Source: Branchiostoma floridae | Taxonomy: Eukaryota; Chordata; Leptocardii; Amphioxiformes; Branchiostomatidae | DNA length: 64,000 nt | Direction: 5' to 3' | Assembly (NCBI RefSeq): GCF_000003815.2 | Contig: NC_049979.1 | Span: 17,882,082 to 17,946,081 of the forward strand | Shown: positions 13,519-24,434 of the stretch, piece after piece | Layout: each line of letters opens with the position of its first letter | Numbering within the stretch: the stretch's first letter is position 1 | Position numbers and translations under genes: made by a program | Notes under the pieces: model-generated | The model's input: the letters and a program-made list of their open reading frames with translations, nothing else | Databases searched by the model: none | What the model was told of the DNA's origin: nothing

Positions 13519-14096
13519 GGTTTATGGCCGACGGTCTGCTCCGATGGTTTTGGTACACTGTAGGCACTGCTGATCGGGAAAACGCGGCCTGCTGACAGCG
13601 ATAGTCGATATTTTTTACAGCATATGAAATGGTAGACGAGAATACCGAGACTCAGGTGAAAATATGAGTCGTTTCCGGTCTTCTTCGGGAACGTTTCACC
13701 AGGCTTGCATCACAGATGACCCTTGGCCCAGGCTGCCCATATACACCCGGTATCCTGCTAGAAGCAGCCTAAAGTCTTCGTCATAAAAACATTTCTGCCG
13801 TTTCAATTGGAAGCTATCTCTGCAGAAAATGATCTTCAGCTGATCTTGGCGTATTTAAAGTCCCGTCTGGACTCGCAACTGGCTCGATTTGTTTACGAAG
13901 GACAGGTTTTGTTGTCCTCCAAATAGCGGCTGCTGTCAATACCAGCCAGCCTCGTTCTGGTATTACCTACGCGAATGAGTGACCCGGGGTCAAATAGCCG
14001 ATTACGTCATCCTATTTACAGCGACATCTAGCGGTTAAGTAGCGACGTGTATCATATCAACAAGAGCCCGATGAGCTCTGTTGCTAGGCAGTACAT
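13515..14096 (-). promoter_or_regulatory. Putative HECTD1 promoter region
   Basis: The sequence upstream of the HECTD1 start is richer in G+C and CpG than the introns, as expected of a housekeeping-type promoter. It includes a CTCF-like word at 14020-14034 about 500 bp upstream. No TATA box is placed convincingly. Extent and strand are inferred from position only. Confidence 0.4.
14020..14034 (-). promoter_or_regulatory. CTCF-like motif
   Basis: The minus strand reads CCGCTAGATGTCGCT. This fits the commonly quoted CTCF core CCASYAGRKGGCRSY except at positions 3 and 11. A 14-base word identical to its core occurs again at 23447-23460, upstream of PNKD. Binding is not shown by sequence alone. 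Confidence 0.35.
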
Positions 14097-14240
14097 GTAG
14101 AAGCCAGTTAATCGCACAACGGATTACCGCACACTTCTGTTAATTGCACGGAATCCCAAAATTCCAAACCAGTGCTGTCCAGCTGGATAACTTGCACGAA
14201 ATACACTGGCAAAATGGATGTGCAATTAATCGGCTTCTAC
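14097..14240. mobile_element. 144-bp MITE-like element
   Basis: The ends are inverted copies of GTAGAAGCC followed by TTAAT and GCACA, about 22 bp with three mismatches. The interior is short and non-coding. No target duplication is evident, so the superfamily is unknown. It lies between the divergent HECTD1 and TRIM-NHL genes. Confidence 0.6.
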
Positions 14241-15108
14241 TGCAATGGCTTAGATGTAACAACCGGGCTTGTCGTATATTTGTCATCGTTCACGTTTTCT
14301 TGAATTGTTCTGTACGTATTTCTGCAGGTGTGCGACTTTACACATTAGCCTGGCTTTTCACTACCCGTCTGAAATGCTATATTTAACTTTATACCTAGTG
14401 ATTAAACACCGTTCTTTAAACATACTTCATAGTTTTTATTGGTTGCCATACATTGTACCCTGTACGATTGTTGAGCAATAAATTCATTCATTTATAACCT
14501 CCCTGCTGTAAAGGCCCATTACGTAATTAATAACAATAAGACAATGTAGAAAGTAGATTTTTACACAGTAAGTTAGATAAACCGTATGAATGAATGCGAA
14601 ACTCAAGCCATATGATACGCTATGTCAGGCCTGATACGCATGACCGTTCTAATGACGTTTGTACACGTACCGTCTCTTCTCAAGTCGGTACGCGTTTCTC
14701 AGTATGTGTGCGACAAAAGGCGTGCAAAGCAAACTGAAGTCACACATCTACTCGGAGAATAAATTGGCCCAAACTTACAATAGACTCCTTGAGTAGACCA
14801 AACCCGAGTGCGTGGTGGGAGTACTGTGGAAATATTTCTCCAGCAATAGGACGACGTGGATCACAACTGCGTGAACTTTTTAACAAATAATTTTTAAACG
14901 ACTTTGCTCAGTACAAGGCCATTGGCCACTTCTAGACACTACTATGCTCACTGTGGTAGCATCTCTTGTCCGTAAGTCAGAAATATCGAGCTTTTAATAT
15001 GAAGAAATTCTTCCTTAGCCAATGTATATTTCAAATAGAGTAGCCCTCAGGGCTGTGTCATTCTTTTTGACTTGTCAGATTTACGCTTTTGTCTGGGCAC
15101 AAATGAGT

Positions 15109-15408
15109 TACTCTCCAAGCAGAGGTTTAGGCTCCGGCTGTTTTTTAACGTTTTTTTAGTCGTTTTTATCGGGCTTTCTATTTTGCCATTTTTTTTCGTT
15201 GTGCCAAATTCTTGAGTAACACAGAACNNNNNNNNNNNNNNNNNNNNNNNNNNNNNNNNNNNNNNNNNNNNNNNNNNNNNNNNNNNNNNNNNNNNNNNNN
15301 NNNNNNNNNNNNNNNNNNNNNNNNNNNATGGCAAAATAGAAAGCCCGATAAAAACGACTAAAAAAACGTTAAAAAACAGCCGGAGCCTAAACCTCTGCTT
15401 GGAGAGTA
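15109..15408. mobile_element. Mutator-like non-autonomous element with 81-bp perfect TIRs (gapped)
   Basis: The terminal inverted repeats 15109-15189 and 15328-15408 are identical over all 81 bp and begin TACTCTCCAAGCAGAGG. A 9-bp target duplication CAAATGAGT flanks it at 15100-15108 and 15409-15417. Long TIRs with 9-bp duplications are typical of Mutator-like elements. The centre contains a 100-N assembly gap (15228-15327), so the true length and any internal gene are unknown. Perfect TIRs suggest recent insertion. The right end lies 87 bp before the TRIM-NHL start codon. Diverged relatives are at about 56325-56450 and 57430-57590. Confidence 0.8.
15228..15327. other. Assembly gap (100 N)
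   Basis: Exactly 100 N, a conventional unknown-length gap, between the arms of the long-TIR element. The inverted arms probably prevented assembly. Confidence 0.95.
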
Positions 15409-15495
15409 CAAATGAGTGACATTTCGCCTGTGTGACGATGTGAAACCTGTGTGTTGTCATCACTGGTAAAACCTGTTCCATCACCTTGAATTATC

Positions 15496-17431
15496 ATGGC
15501 TACCACACAGCAGTACGAGTCAAAGTTTAGGCAACAGATGAGAGAGGAATTCCTCTCCTGTAGCATCTGTACGGATACTTTCAAGAAACCGAAAGTTCTG
15601 CCCTGCCAGCATACGTTTTGTTCGACCTGTCTGCGAGATTGGGCCGAAGCGCGCAAGCCCTTCCAATGCCCGATGTGCCGTGTGTCAGTGGACCTGCCAG
15701 CTCAGGGCGTGTCGGGCTTTCAAGACAACCGTCTTGTGGCCGAGCTTTGTGAGCAGTTCTCAGACAAGCTTTCCACAAGTCCACCGAAGGCTGAGCAACG
15801 TAACCAAGGCAAATGTTACTTCCACCCAGGGCAGGACATAGCTTTGTTCTGCCAGCAGTGCAAGATGCCAGCCTGCAACCACTGCGTCAACGAGAGGCAC
15901 ACAGGCCACACGTTTTGGAGTGTGGAAGAAGGGGCATTCCAAAGAAAGGATGTATTCGCGAGCTTGATCACTGACAGCCATCGATTCCGCGAGACGATCG
16001 TTGGGAAGCTCCAGCACCTTGAGCACGGAGAGAAAAGGCTGAACCAGCAAAAGAAAGAAGCTGACGAGGGTGTCGCAAGGGTTGTGGCTGACGCAATAGC
16101 GCAGCTACGCAGCTCCGAAAAAGTCCTGCTGTCTGAGATTGACGAAAACTACCGTCAGAATCTTGGACCCATCAAACAGAAGCACAACGCACTACTCGCG
16201 CAAGTTGCTCAGCTCACAGAGGCATGTGACGCTGCACGGCTCTCCCTGAGTCAGGGGGGTCGCGAGGCCCTAGGGCAAGAGGCGGCCCTGCACAAGATGC
16301 TATCGAGGTACCGAACCGACCCGTCGTCGCAGCTGGCGCCCATACAAGCACAGGTTGTCACCTTCCAGCCAGCTACCATCGACCTCCGCAATCAAAAGTT
16401 AGGCAACCTTAGTCTCCAGTCATTCANNNNNNNNNNNNNNNNNNNNNNNNNNNNNNNNNNNNNNNNNNNNNNNNNNNNNNNNNNNNNNNNNNNNNNNNNN
16501 NNNNNNNNNNNNNNNNNNNNNNNNNNCTCACTCCACAGACAGGTGGATATAGCCACCGTTAAGTCCGGGTCCGGGTAGCCCAACAAGTCCGGGGCCGGGT
16601 AGCCCAACAAGCCCAGGTCCTAGACTAACCATCCCGGGGATAGCTTCAACAGGTGCGACTGTTTCCCGCGCTCGTAATAACGAGGTGTACATCACCGACA
16701 AGAGGAACTGCCGGATCCTGGTCTACAATTTGCAGGGTGCCCATATCCGCCATTTCACCACTTCTGTTCCAGGTGCAGCCGGCACGGAGGTGATGGGGCC
16801 AGATGATGTCGAGGAGGAGGAGGCAGGGAACCTCTGGGTGGTGGGAGTTATCGACAAAACACGTGACCAACTTGCCGTGCAGTATGCTAAAGACTGCAGC
16901 TTCGTCAGCAAGATAGACCTGAAGCTGAAATATCCATCCTCGAGCCTAAGCATAGCCGTGAACAAGAAAAAGAACTACATCGTCCTGCCGTACGACGTCA
17001 GCCGTGACGCCGTCAACATCTGTAAGCCGAACGGTTCTACTGTTCGACACGTCGGTGGCGGGAAACACGGCGTTAAGCATGCCAGTGGATTCGCTGTGAA
17101 CAACGATGGAAACATCTACATCTCCGATGATGAAAACCACAGCATCTTCGTGTATGACGGGAAGGGGAAATTCCTGTTCAAGTTCGGTAGCTACGGTACC
17201 GGTGATGGTCAGATGAACCAACCCCGTGGCGTGTGTACCGACACATCCGGCAACGTCGTCGTGGCAGACACGGGGAACCGCCGTGTGGAGTTGTTTGACG
17301 CTAAAGGGACGTTTCTCCGTCACATCAGCGCCAACATGAATGCTCCCGTTGCAGTAGCAGTGGGTCAGCATGGGCAACTGGTCATCAGTGACATTGGGAA
17401 CAACGCCATATCTGTTTTCGACAGGTACTAA
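15496..17431 (+). CDS. TRIM-NHL E3 ubiquitin ligase (TRIM2/TRIM3-like), interrupted by a gap
   Basis: The start is the ATG at 15496 and the stop is TAA at 17429-17431. A C3HC4 RING uses C22, C25, C37, H39, C42, C45, C58 and C61. A B-box 2 follows (C107, H110, C119, C122, C127, C130, H135, H138). Next is a charged coiled coil at about residues 150-260. After the gap come NHL beta-propeller repeats with typical phrases VYITDKRNCRILVYN, NIYISDDENHSIFVYD and NVVVADTGNRRVELFD. The RING predicts E2-dependent ubiquitin ligase activity; NHL propellers bind protein or RNA. No intron is visible. Frame is lost across the 100-N gap (16427-16526): the frame used by the NHL part meets TAG 5-15 bases inside the right contig edge, so part of the coding sequence or an intron acceptor is missing. 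TRIM2, TRIM3, TRIM56 and TRIM71 relatives cannot be separated confidently, and no filamin domain is visible. Confidence 0.85.
16427..16526. other. Assembly gap (100 N) inside the TRIM-NHL gene
   Basis: A gap of conventional unknown length lies between the coiled-coil part and the NHL part. Two 24-bp tandem units encoding SPGPGSPT (16562-16585 and 16586-16609) plus part of a third lie just after it. A longer repeat array may therefore be missing. Confidence 0.95.
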
Positions 17432-19278
17432 TCATGAATTTTCGGAGGACATCCGTAGAATGGTCATAAATACCAAAGGAACTAAGGTTCTTAACCTGCT
17501 GAAAACTCCTACTTGAATGATTCAGGTCATCCTCCACAAACCACCTGAGAAATAGGGTGAAATAAGCACATCGCAGAGTAGCGCCACAGGATACGTGAAG
17601 GATTCGTGTAACCGGGTAGTCAAACTGTGGGATATGTTCTTGGAATATGTATGTAGCAAGAAAGTCCATACTTTTTAGCTTATCCTGTAAAGCAGATTCA
17701 TAAACAGTAATGAAAGCATATGCAAAGTATGCAGCACAAATAACCCCATGTTCACAGTAACAAGCCCTGCCAAGACTGTCAAATAAAACTGAAAGTTATG
17801 TGCAAAGCAAGGAATGCCAATGAAACTTAATGAAGAGGAAATGTAGTACATTGTACTATTTGTACATGTACTTCAGGGCAAAGCACCTCCCTAGCCTATG
17901 TATCGTAACTGATAGAGGACACTGAGGGTGACATGAACTCCAAGGCTACTGATTGGTGATTGGCAATCCTGGACATGCTAGTACATAGTTTTCTGCTGTA
18001 CAGACTCTCTTGTATCAGTTCCTAACTAAACTTATAGTGAACTCTTATAGATAAGCACTTTAATTATTAACTGACAAGTCATATGAAGGTTTTGACTTTT
18101 TGTTTTTCATTGCTACAAATCTTTCCAAGATATTGTTGGATACCATGAGTTGTTCAGTTCACTTTAAAGTCATGCTAGTATCTAATATTTGCTTTGCTAC
18201 AACAGTGACAGGACAGGTTAAAGAGTGCAACAGAGCCTGGGGCAGTGTAAATAGCTTTCAGTTTGTGCAGACAAATAATTATAACCAGAGCAGTAACAGC
18301 AAGGTGAGATCAATGGGCTTTCATTTTTGGAATGGAATTCAACAGCATAATTCTATGTCAAAAGGAACAATTTTAGAACTTAAGATTATCAGAAGCATTA
18401 TATATTAGTTGTTCCTATACTATGATGATATCTTATTCTTACCTGCCACAATGATGTTTACCATATCTATTCACATTACATTTGTACTCACAGTCTAAAA
18501 TTCTTCTTCATAAAATCTTAAATGGAAGTAAACTGATATAGTATATAAAGTATATACCATTGGGTAACATTATACATATATATACAAACATCTCATATAC
18601 AAATGTATAACCACAGCAAACAAGGAACATACACTTAATGCAGTTATTAAGTCTTGTCTTGTGCTGGGTCCAAGGTCTGGGGCAAGATTAAGTCTTGACC
18701 AAAGGCCAAAGATTTGCACCACTATTGCACCAATAATTGCTATTACTCCATGCAACAGATATGTTACTGCACCACATATATACTGTTCATATTAATCACT
18801 TTATACTTATACAAGATTACATGGATTAATGATGAAATAGTATACATGTAGTTGAGGGGAAGTGATGATCAGTGTTCAATTATCTGGTGGACATAGACTA
18901 GATGACTATTGTAAGAGTACATAAACCTTCACAATAAAAGGACATTGGGTGAAAATCAATACAAGCCTCTGTTGTTCATGATGCATGAGTTCAGAGTTAA
19001 CACAACCCAGTAAGAAAGAAATATAGTTTTGACACTTTCATAGACAGTTAATCAACATGGCAATATGGATATATCCTGTGCCATTTTCATCCTTCCCAAA
19101 ATATTGAGATTTCATTGGTAGTATTTCTCTGTATGCATCTAAGGAATGTAACAAAGAAATGCAGTCAGACAAGCACTTTTGCTATGTACATGTACATTTA
19201 GAGTATGAATATACCTTTTGTCTAACAGAACATATGATTAATCTGAACATCTAACATAATTTCCACTCCTCAGCATCT
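17432..19278. other. Spacer between convergent TRIM-NHL and PNKD genes
   Basis: AT-rich non-coding sequence. An AATAAA at 17782-17787 is a candidate polyadenylation signal for the TRIM-NHL transcript, and the rest should contain the 3' ends of both genes. The open frames here are short and unremarkable. Confidence 0.5.
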
Positions 19279-22200
19279 TCATGTGGACACCTTGAACTTG
19301 TCCTTCATCTCCCTGAGCTCTGCCAGCACACTGGCCTGGAACTCCTCTGTCACACCTGTCAATCTCCTGGTTGCCATGCCGACCGCTTCAGCCACAGCGG
19401 GGTCCCTGGTCCTCAGGAACACGTTGTGTTGTTTCTCATCTCCCACTGTTGATGGGCACTGTTTGTTGGGATATGGCAATGAGGCTCACAAACTAATTGT
19501 GACTGATTGTGTTATTGCATGCCTGAATTACAAGTCCAGTCTCCCATCCAATCATCACTGGATCAAATTTGAGTAGTAATTTCCAACACAAATATTGGAC
19601 TTGATCTGTGTAAATTCAACTTTTGTGTTGGAAATTACAGTTCAACTTTGATCCAGAAAGACATCTACCAACACAAATGAGCTTCCATGTTAAAATCCAA
19701 CTATCAACCTTGCTATTGGTAATGGTCAGCAAATACAACTGTATTCTGCATTATAGATAAATTTTGTATACTGCGCATGTACATATAATCATGTACAACT
19801 TAAAACAAATATATACACAGAATGCATCTGTGGGAAACAATGGATTCAGCACATAAAACCAAGTTACAACTAAGCCAACTCACGGTAGCCATCCTTGCTT
19901 TTCTTCTGTCCTTTGTCCATCTCAGTTTCTCTCTGATGTTCTCATTGTCTCCATCTATTGTCTCTCCATAGAGCAGGTTTTCCAGAGTGTACTCATGACC
20001 TTAGAAATGATACCAGCAATTACACTGTTATCCAGTGACGAACTTTCAGATTGAGTAGCCATGACAAACTGAAGTAGAAAGACAATTGCAGACAGAAAAT
20101 CATAGTGAAAGGAATCATTACTATATTGTCTTCAATTAAAGCACGGAAAAGGCCAAGATGAGATCACCTGGCCAGATGATGGTGTTGTCTGGCTGGCTGC
20201 TGACCTTCTCCAGAGACTTCAGCATGGTCGCTGCATCACCCTCAAATGTGCGACCTGACATGGTGGTAAACATTATTTCAACTCCTGGTTTTCCACATCA
20301 TAGCACTCAAATAACAGAAACGAGGACAGGGCCATTTTTTTACATTCAGAATAGGAATGCAGAATAGGAGTTGCAGTTTTTGTTTGTCTGGCCTTTTTCC
20401 TTGCTGGCCAGGCCAGACTGTTGCTCTCCCTGCCTCCCATACCCCCTTACCTGCATGGCCAAGCAATAACCAGAACAAAATGCCACTGTTGGTGATTAAA
20501 TTCTACACGTCTGTGGAGTTTGAACCATATATGTTTATGGACGCTGGCATCATAACTGATATGTAGTGGGTCCTTCTGCTTGGCCAAGTACTTAGTAGCC
20601 ATATGATAATGAATAATGTTAAATCTTAAAGGAACAACTTTACATGAGTTGTCTACATGCATTCTACATGCATTCATGCTTATAAGTCAGACTTACCACA
20701 GCCCCCAATAAAGAGGAGATCTCCAGTGAAGAGTGAGTCAGGTGCCTGGAATGGCGCTCCATCCAACTGGTACACCACATGGCCCACTGTGTGTCCAGGA
20801 GTGGACATTACATGGAACTCCAACCCTCCCACCTGTATCATATCCCCATCCAGTACTGGGCTGGATAGGACACATAATAACATCCTGAATACATACATAC
20901 AGGGCATGCTGTAAGAACTCTTACAGTAACTGTACCACTCACACCTGTGCTACATCCCCATCCAGTACTGGGCTGAACAGGACATTTATTACGTAAGGCA
21001 AATTAGGGCTCCAGAGTGACACATTAGGAAACAATAAGTACAATAAACAAACAAGGTGCAGAAGTTTGACAAACAAAACTACAAGTACTGTCTTCTGTAC
21101 TTAACCTGTGGTACAGTACTCCTTACCACTGCTTCTATTATCTCTATATCCTAAAGTTAATGACAAGTTTTCTTGTCATAAGATAAGATTTATTGTTACA
21201 GTGATAACTAGTATGTACTTAGATCGGTATATTTGTTCTGTTGGTACATACTTGGTGAGGCCTGGAACTCCATCTGTAGCACTGCCATATATGGGCAGAC
21301 CTGGAAACATCCTCTTTAAGGCGTGGTTCCCACCACTGTGGTCCCTTAGAGAGAACAGATAACAAAGGTTTACAGGTGGGAAAGCTTTACATCTGTGTTG
21401 TTCTGACCAAAACTGCTGGTCACATGATGTCCAATTTTGTTAACGCTACCAGTGATCATATCCATGTTGGTAAAGACATGCATATAACATCCGACATTTA
21501 CCAGTGTTTGTGAGTTGTCAGCACAGCTGCAAGCTGTATACCTTCTTGCTTCACATAGGCCTGGAAAAAAAACACAAGTACAAATTTTTTAACATTCTTT
21601 TTTTAACATTTAATAACAATTATTATTAAATTTCTGACAGATATGTTATGGTGATAACTTAACTGTTACATCACTATATCTTCTAACTGCCATGTATTCA
21701 TAACACTTTCTGTAGTTCAACTTACATTATATGGTTAAAAGTCTGCATGTGGGGGGAGTAAAGAAGCTTCATGCTACATTCAACATCTTTCATATCCCTT
21801 ATGTGAATCACAACTTACTGTATTACAGCATATGTCTAAATGAAGATCAACAAACCTAGCTGGTCCTATTCACATAGCTAAAGTGAGTAGGACCATACCT
21901 GAACTGCCTCTGGGTCAGAAGGGTCCACAACAACTGCAATCCTCCTCTTGGTGTTCATCACCACATAGCTGTAGTTGTCTGAGACAATGGCCACAGGCTG
22001 GATCTTTAAGTCTGGATAATATGTCAATCAACGGACTATGTCTTTCAATTCCAACTAAAGGGAACTCAAATTAGAAATCAACAGGTGGTCAACCTTACTC
22101 GTTTTCTGTACACACATACAACTGATGTAACTGTACTGAAGTACTTTTGGGATATGAAATTCTTAGCAGACAACCTCAGTGAAACAATCAATGTTAACAT

Positions 22201-23169
22201 AATCATAGTTCATCATCATAGAGTCAATTTTTAATATGTAAAAGCCAATTTCTTACACAAACCTCCAAATGTCACTGCTGATGTAACAGAGTGGCCATCT
22301 GGATATTTCTCCCTTGCCTTAGTAAGAAGATGGCGGTGGTACCAGTACCCAACATGTGTCTTTGAGTAGAGCCAGTACCTGTTAGTAGAGAAATGGAATG
22401 GATTGTATTACATCAATAGCCATTAGGCCACATTGATTTGATTATATGGATGGCATAGGAACCTCACAACTGATGCAAGCATGCAAATAAAAAAAGATCC
22501 CCCCCCCCCCAAAGTTGCCTTCATTATTATCTGGAACGGTTGTACAGAGAAAATACAGAGAATTGAATGCCAAACAATAGATTCTTCATTTCTTGTTTTC
22601 ACCTATTCTACTTTCACCCATTCTCCTATGCAGAGTTAGCCTGGTTACCAAATCCCAGCCCGATCTTAAGTATCTATCGTGCAAGGACGAAATATATTTT
22701 TGAGGTTGGGGTATGGTATCCAGGCTAATGCAGAGTGGACCAGAGGGGAGTTTTGAGATGACTTTGAATTGGAATTGACCTTGACATTTAGTATGTGTTT
22801 TCCAATATAACATTATATTTTATGTCATCCATATCATCAAATTAACATGGCCTCAAAAACGTTGATCTAAATCTATTCTAAAGTTTAATATTTTATTGTC
22901 TTTTGGAATATAATAACGTGCTTTCGGTGACATCCAGCATCAGGGATTTTATGTTACTTAAACGTTATTACTATGAAATCAGATCAGAATCTTCACTCTA
23001 CCCTGCCCTCCCCACGTCCCCTGTGAAACAACAACACTTAATTAGTAACTTACATAACAGTGAAGAGAAGACTTGGTCTGGACCTCCTGGATGACCTACC
23101 ACGTCCCCTGGTAATAACACAATACAGTCCAAGTCCCATGGTCACGCCAGCTACAACATAGAAGAACAT
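19279..23169 (-). CDS. PNKD: PNKD-like metallo-beta-lactamase-fold hydrolase (complete)
   Basis: Nine coding exons in transcript order: 23054-23169, 22263-22378, 21899-22011, 21502-21560, 21252-21344, 20697-20860, 20168-20254, 19884-19999, 19279-19458. Phases are consistent, and TGA ends a protein of 347 residues. The start [20 protein letters not shown] is a short hydrophobic anchor. Next comes [18 protein letters not shown], which matches the PNKD pre-domain region. The glyoxalase-II-like fold has all metal ligands: [37 protein letters not shown] and [11 protein letters not shown]. The KHWDH form (K and W inside HxHxDH) and DPSDPEAVQ are typical of PNKD. The [19 protein letters not shown] tail also matches. 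Human PNKD mutations cause paroxysmal non-kinesigenic dyskinesia, and its physiological substrate is unsettled. HAGH-type glyoxalase II is the nearest alternative, but the amino-terminal extension favours PNKD. Confidence 0.95.
19558..19656. repeat. Inverted-repeat hairpin in PNKD intron 8
   Basis: CTGGATCAAA and GTAATTTCCAACACAAA on the left pair with TTTTGTGTTGGAAATTAC and TTTGATCCAG on the right. This forms a hairpin of about 99 bp with a small loop, most likely a degenerate fold-back element. Confidence 0.55.
20945..20972 (-). pseudogene. Duplicated fragment of PNKD exon 6
   Basis: About 45 bp around the acceptor of exon 6 is repeated 112 bp upstream in the transcript sense. The copy keeps CCCAGTACTGGATGGGGAT, a plausible acceptor (TTCAG) and a donor-like GTGTGAG, so it looks like a 28-bp mini-exon. 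Exon 5 leaves two bases, so the mini-exon would change the reading phase if spliced before exon 6. It is most likely a non-functional local duplication. Confidence 0.55.
22499..22510. repeat. Poly-C tract
   Basis: A run of 12 C in PNKD intron 1. The length may be unreliable in an assembly. Confidence 0.9.
22637..22727. mobile_element. 91-bp MITE with 9-bp target duplication
   Basis: The ends are TAGCCTGG and its inverted form CCAGGCTA, with similarity continuing over about 25 bp. The 9-bp duplication ATGCAGAGT is exact at 22628-22636 and 22728-22736. It sits in PNKD intron 1. It is too short to code. The TSD length suggests a Mutator-like or related family. Confidence 0.75.
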
Positions 23170-24434
23170 CTTCTTCCCTCAGGTGCAGCAGTAATCTTGA
23201 GAGGCACGATACAAGTCACTTCAATCAGCTGGGCCCCACAAACGGTTTGGTTGAAACCGTTTCGGACAAACGATTCGTATCAGCATATCAATATCAAAGG
23301 CATGAATTTGACACCAAGGTTGCCAGCGTTAACGTTAAATAGATATTCTTGTTTCTACCCCAATACGGGGACGCGAGCAGAACACAGACAGGGTTTTAGC
23401 ACTCATGGGAAGATAATTCGTGACAAGCTGCAATTCTAAATACAATCGCTAGATGTCGCTAGTGTATAGTGATTGTGATACAGGTGGTCATTTTAGGTTT
23501 TATACTGAGAATCTGCTTTGGAAGTCAACGTTCTATATGCGGGGTTGTGAAACACAAAGAGGAAAGTTCTGCAATGGGAACCGGAGATTTGAGGGAATAT
23601 AACGTTAACGTTAACGTTATCACTCAAACTTCAAAGATGCCCTCAGTGCAGTGCAATGAGTGCAGCGTCTTTGCACTTGTGGAAGCCTTTGGGTACAATT
23701 TGGCATATTTTTTTTTACTGCTACCTTACAATTTACTGTATGAAAACAAATCTCGTAGGCAGAAACATAGTGTTCGGGGGGAAAAAATGATAGGTCAGTT
23801 CATTTTTGAACTTCCCGCCACGTAGGAATACCCGACACCCCCGGCTCGCGCATGCCCTGTATGAGCATGCGAGCAGGATAACATCATTCCGAGAGGAGGT
23901 CTGTGATTGGCTACAGATGTAAATGTAGCAACTTGAGCAGGACCTGTGGGAGGACAAAGACACCTTGATGAATCCGTTTGCCACATTTTGTCTTCAGAAA
24001 TATTACAGTCGACTATCATAGTAGCCACTTTCAGTGGGGTATGTGACTCTCAAATAGAACATTTTCGTTGAAGACATCCCAGTACCACGGGACAGCCACC
24101 CAATCAAAGCCTGGTTGACAGCAGGACGGTTCACAACGGTCCACAGTTCAAATTTGCCGCTGGAGAAAATAATTTTGTGCTCACAAGCAGCTGAGCCATG
24201 GACTGAGCAACATCGTGTCCCCGCAACAAGCACCAAACTAACCAGCAACCAATCCACCAAGACGGCGGCAGGAATGGCACAGCCTCTGTACGACTGTAAA
24301 TATTCCTTGTAAACTCGCAGAGACCTGTGCGCCCGAGTTTTCCTGTCGAGCCGGTCCGGGGAAGCCTGTGTTTGGGGTTGTGTTGGTGTATATCCGTCCG
24401 ATGATACAGACGTGAACTGAACAACGCACGAAGG
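23170..24434. promoter_or_regulatory. Divergent promoter interval between PNKD and the WDR62-like gene
   Basis: 1265 bp separate the two opposite start codons. The interval is richer in CpG than the introns. It has CCAAT boxes (ATTGG at about 23906-23910, CCAATC at 24100-24105 and CCAATCC near 24249), a tandem palindromic run of three AACGTT units at about 23601-23618, and a CTCF-like word at 23447-23460. A 13-codon upstream open frame (ATG 24274, TAA 24310-24312) precedes the WDR62-like start if the leader extends that far. Shared regulation is inferred from the geometry. Confidence 0.5.
23447..23460 (+). promoter_or_regulatory. CTCF-like motif upstream of PNKD
   Basis: CGCTAGATGTCGCT is identical to the core of the motif at 14020-14034 but on the opposite strand. 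It is one mismatch (G to T) from the CTCF core over these positions, about 280 bp from the PNKD start. Confidence 0.35.

Noticed and set aside
18100..18408. 102-codon open frame downstream of TRIM-NHL
   Set aside because: AT-rich composition, no recognisable domain and no splice context.
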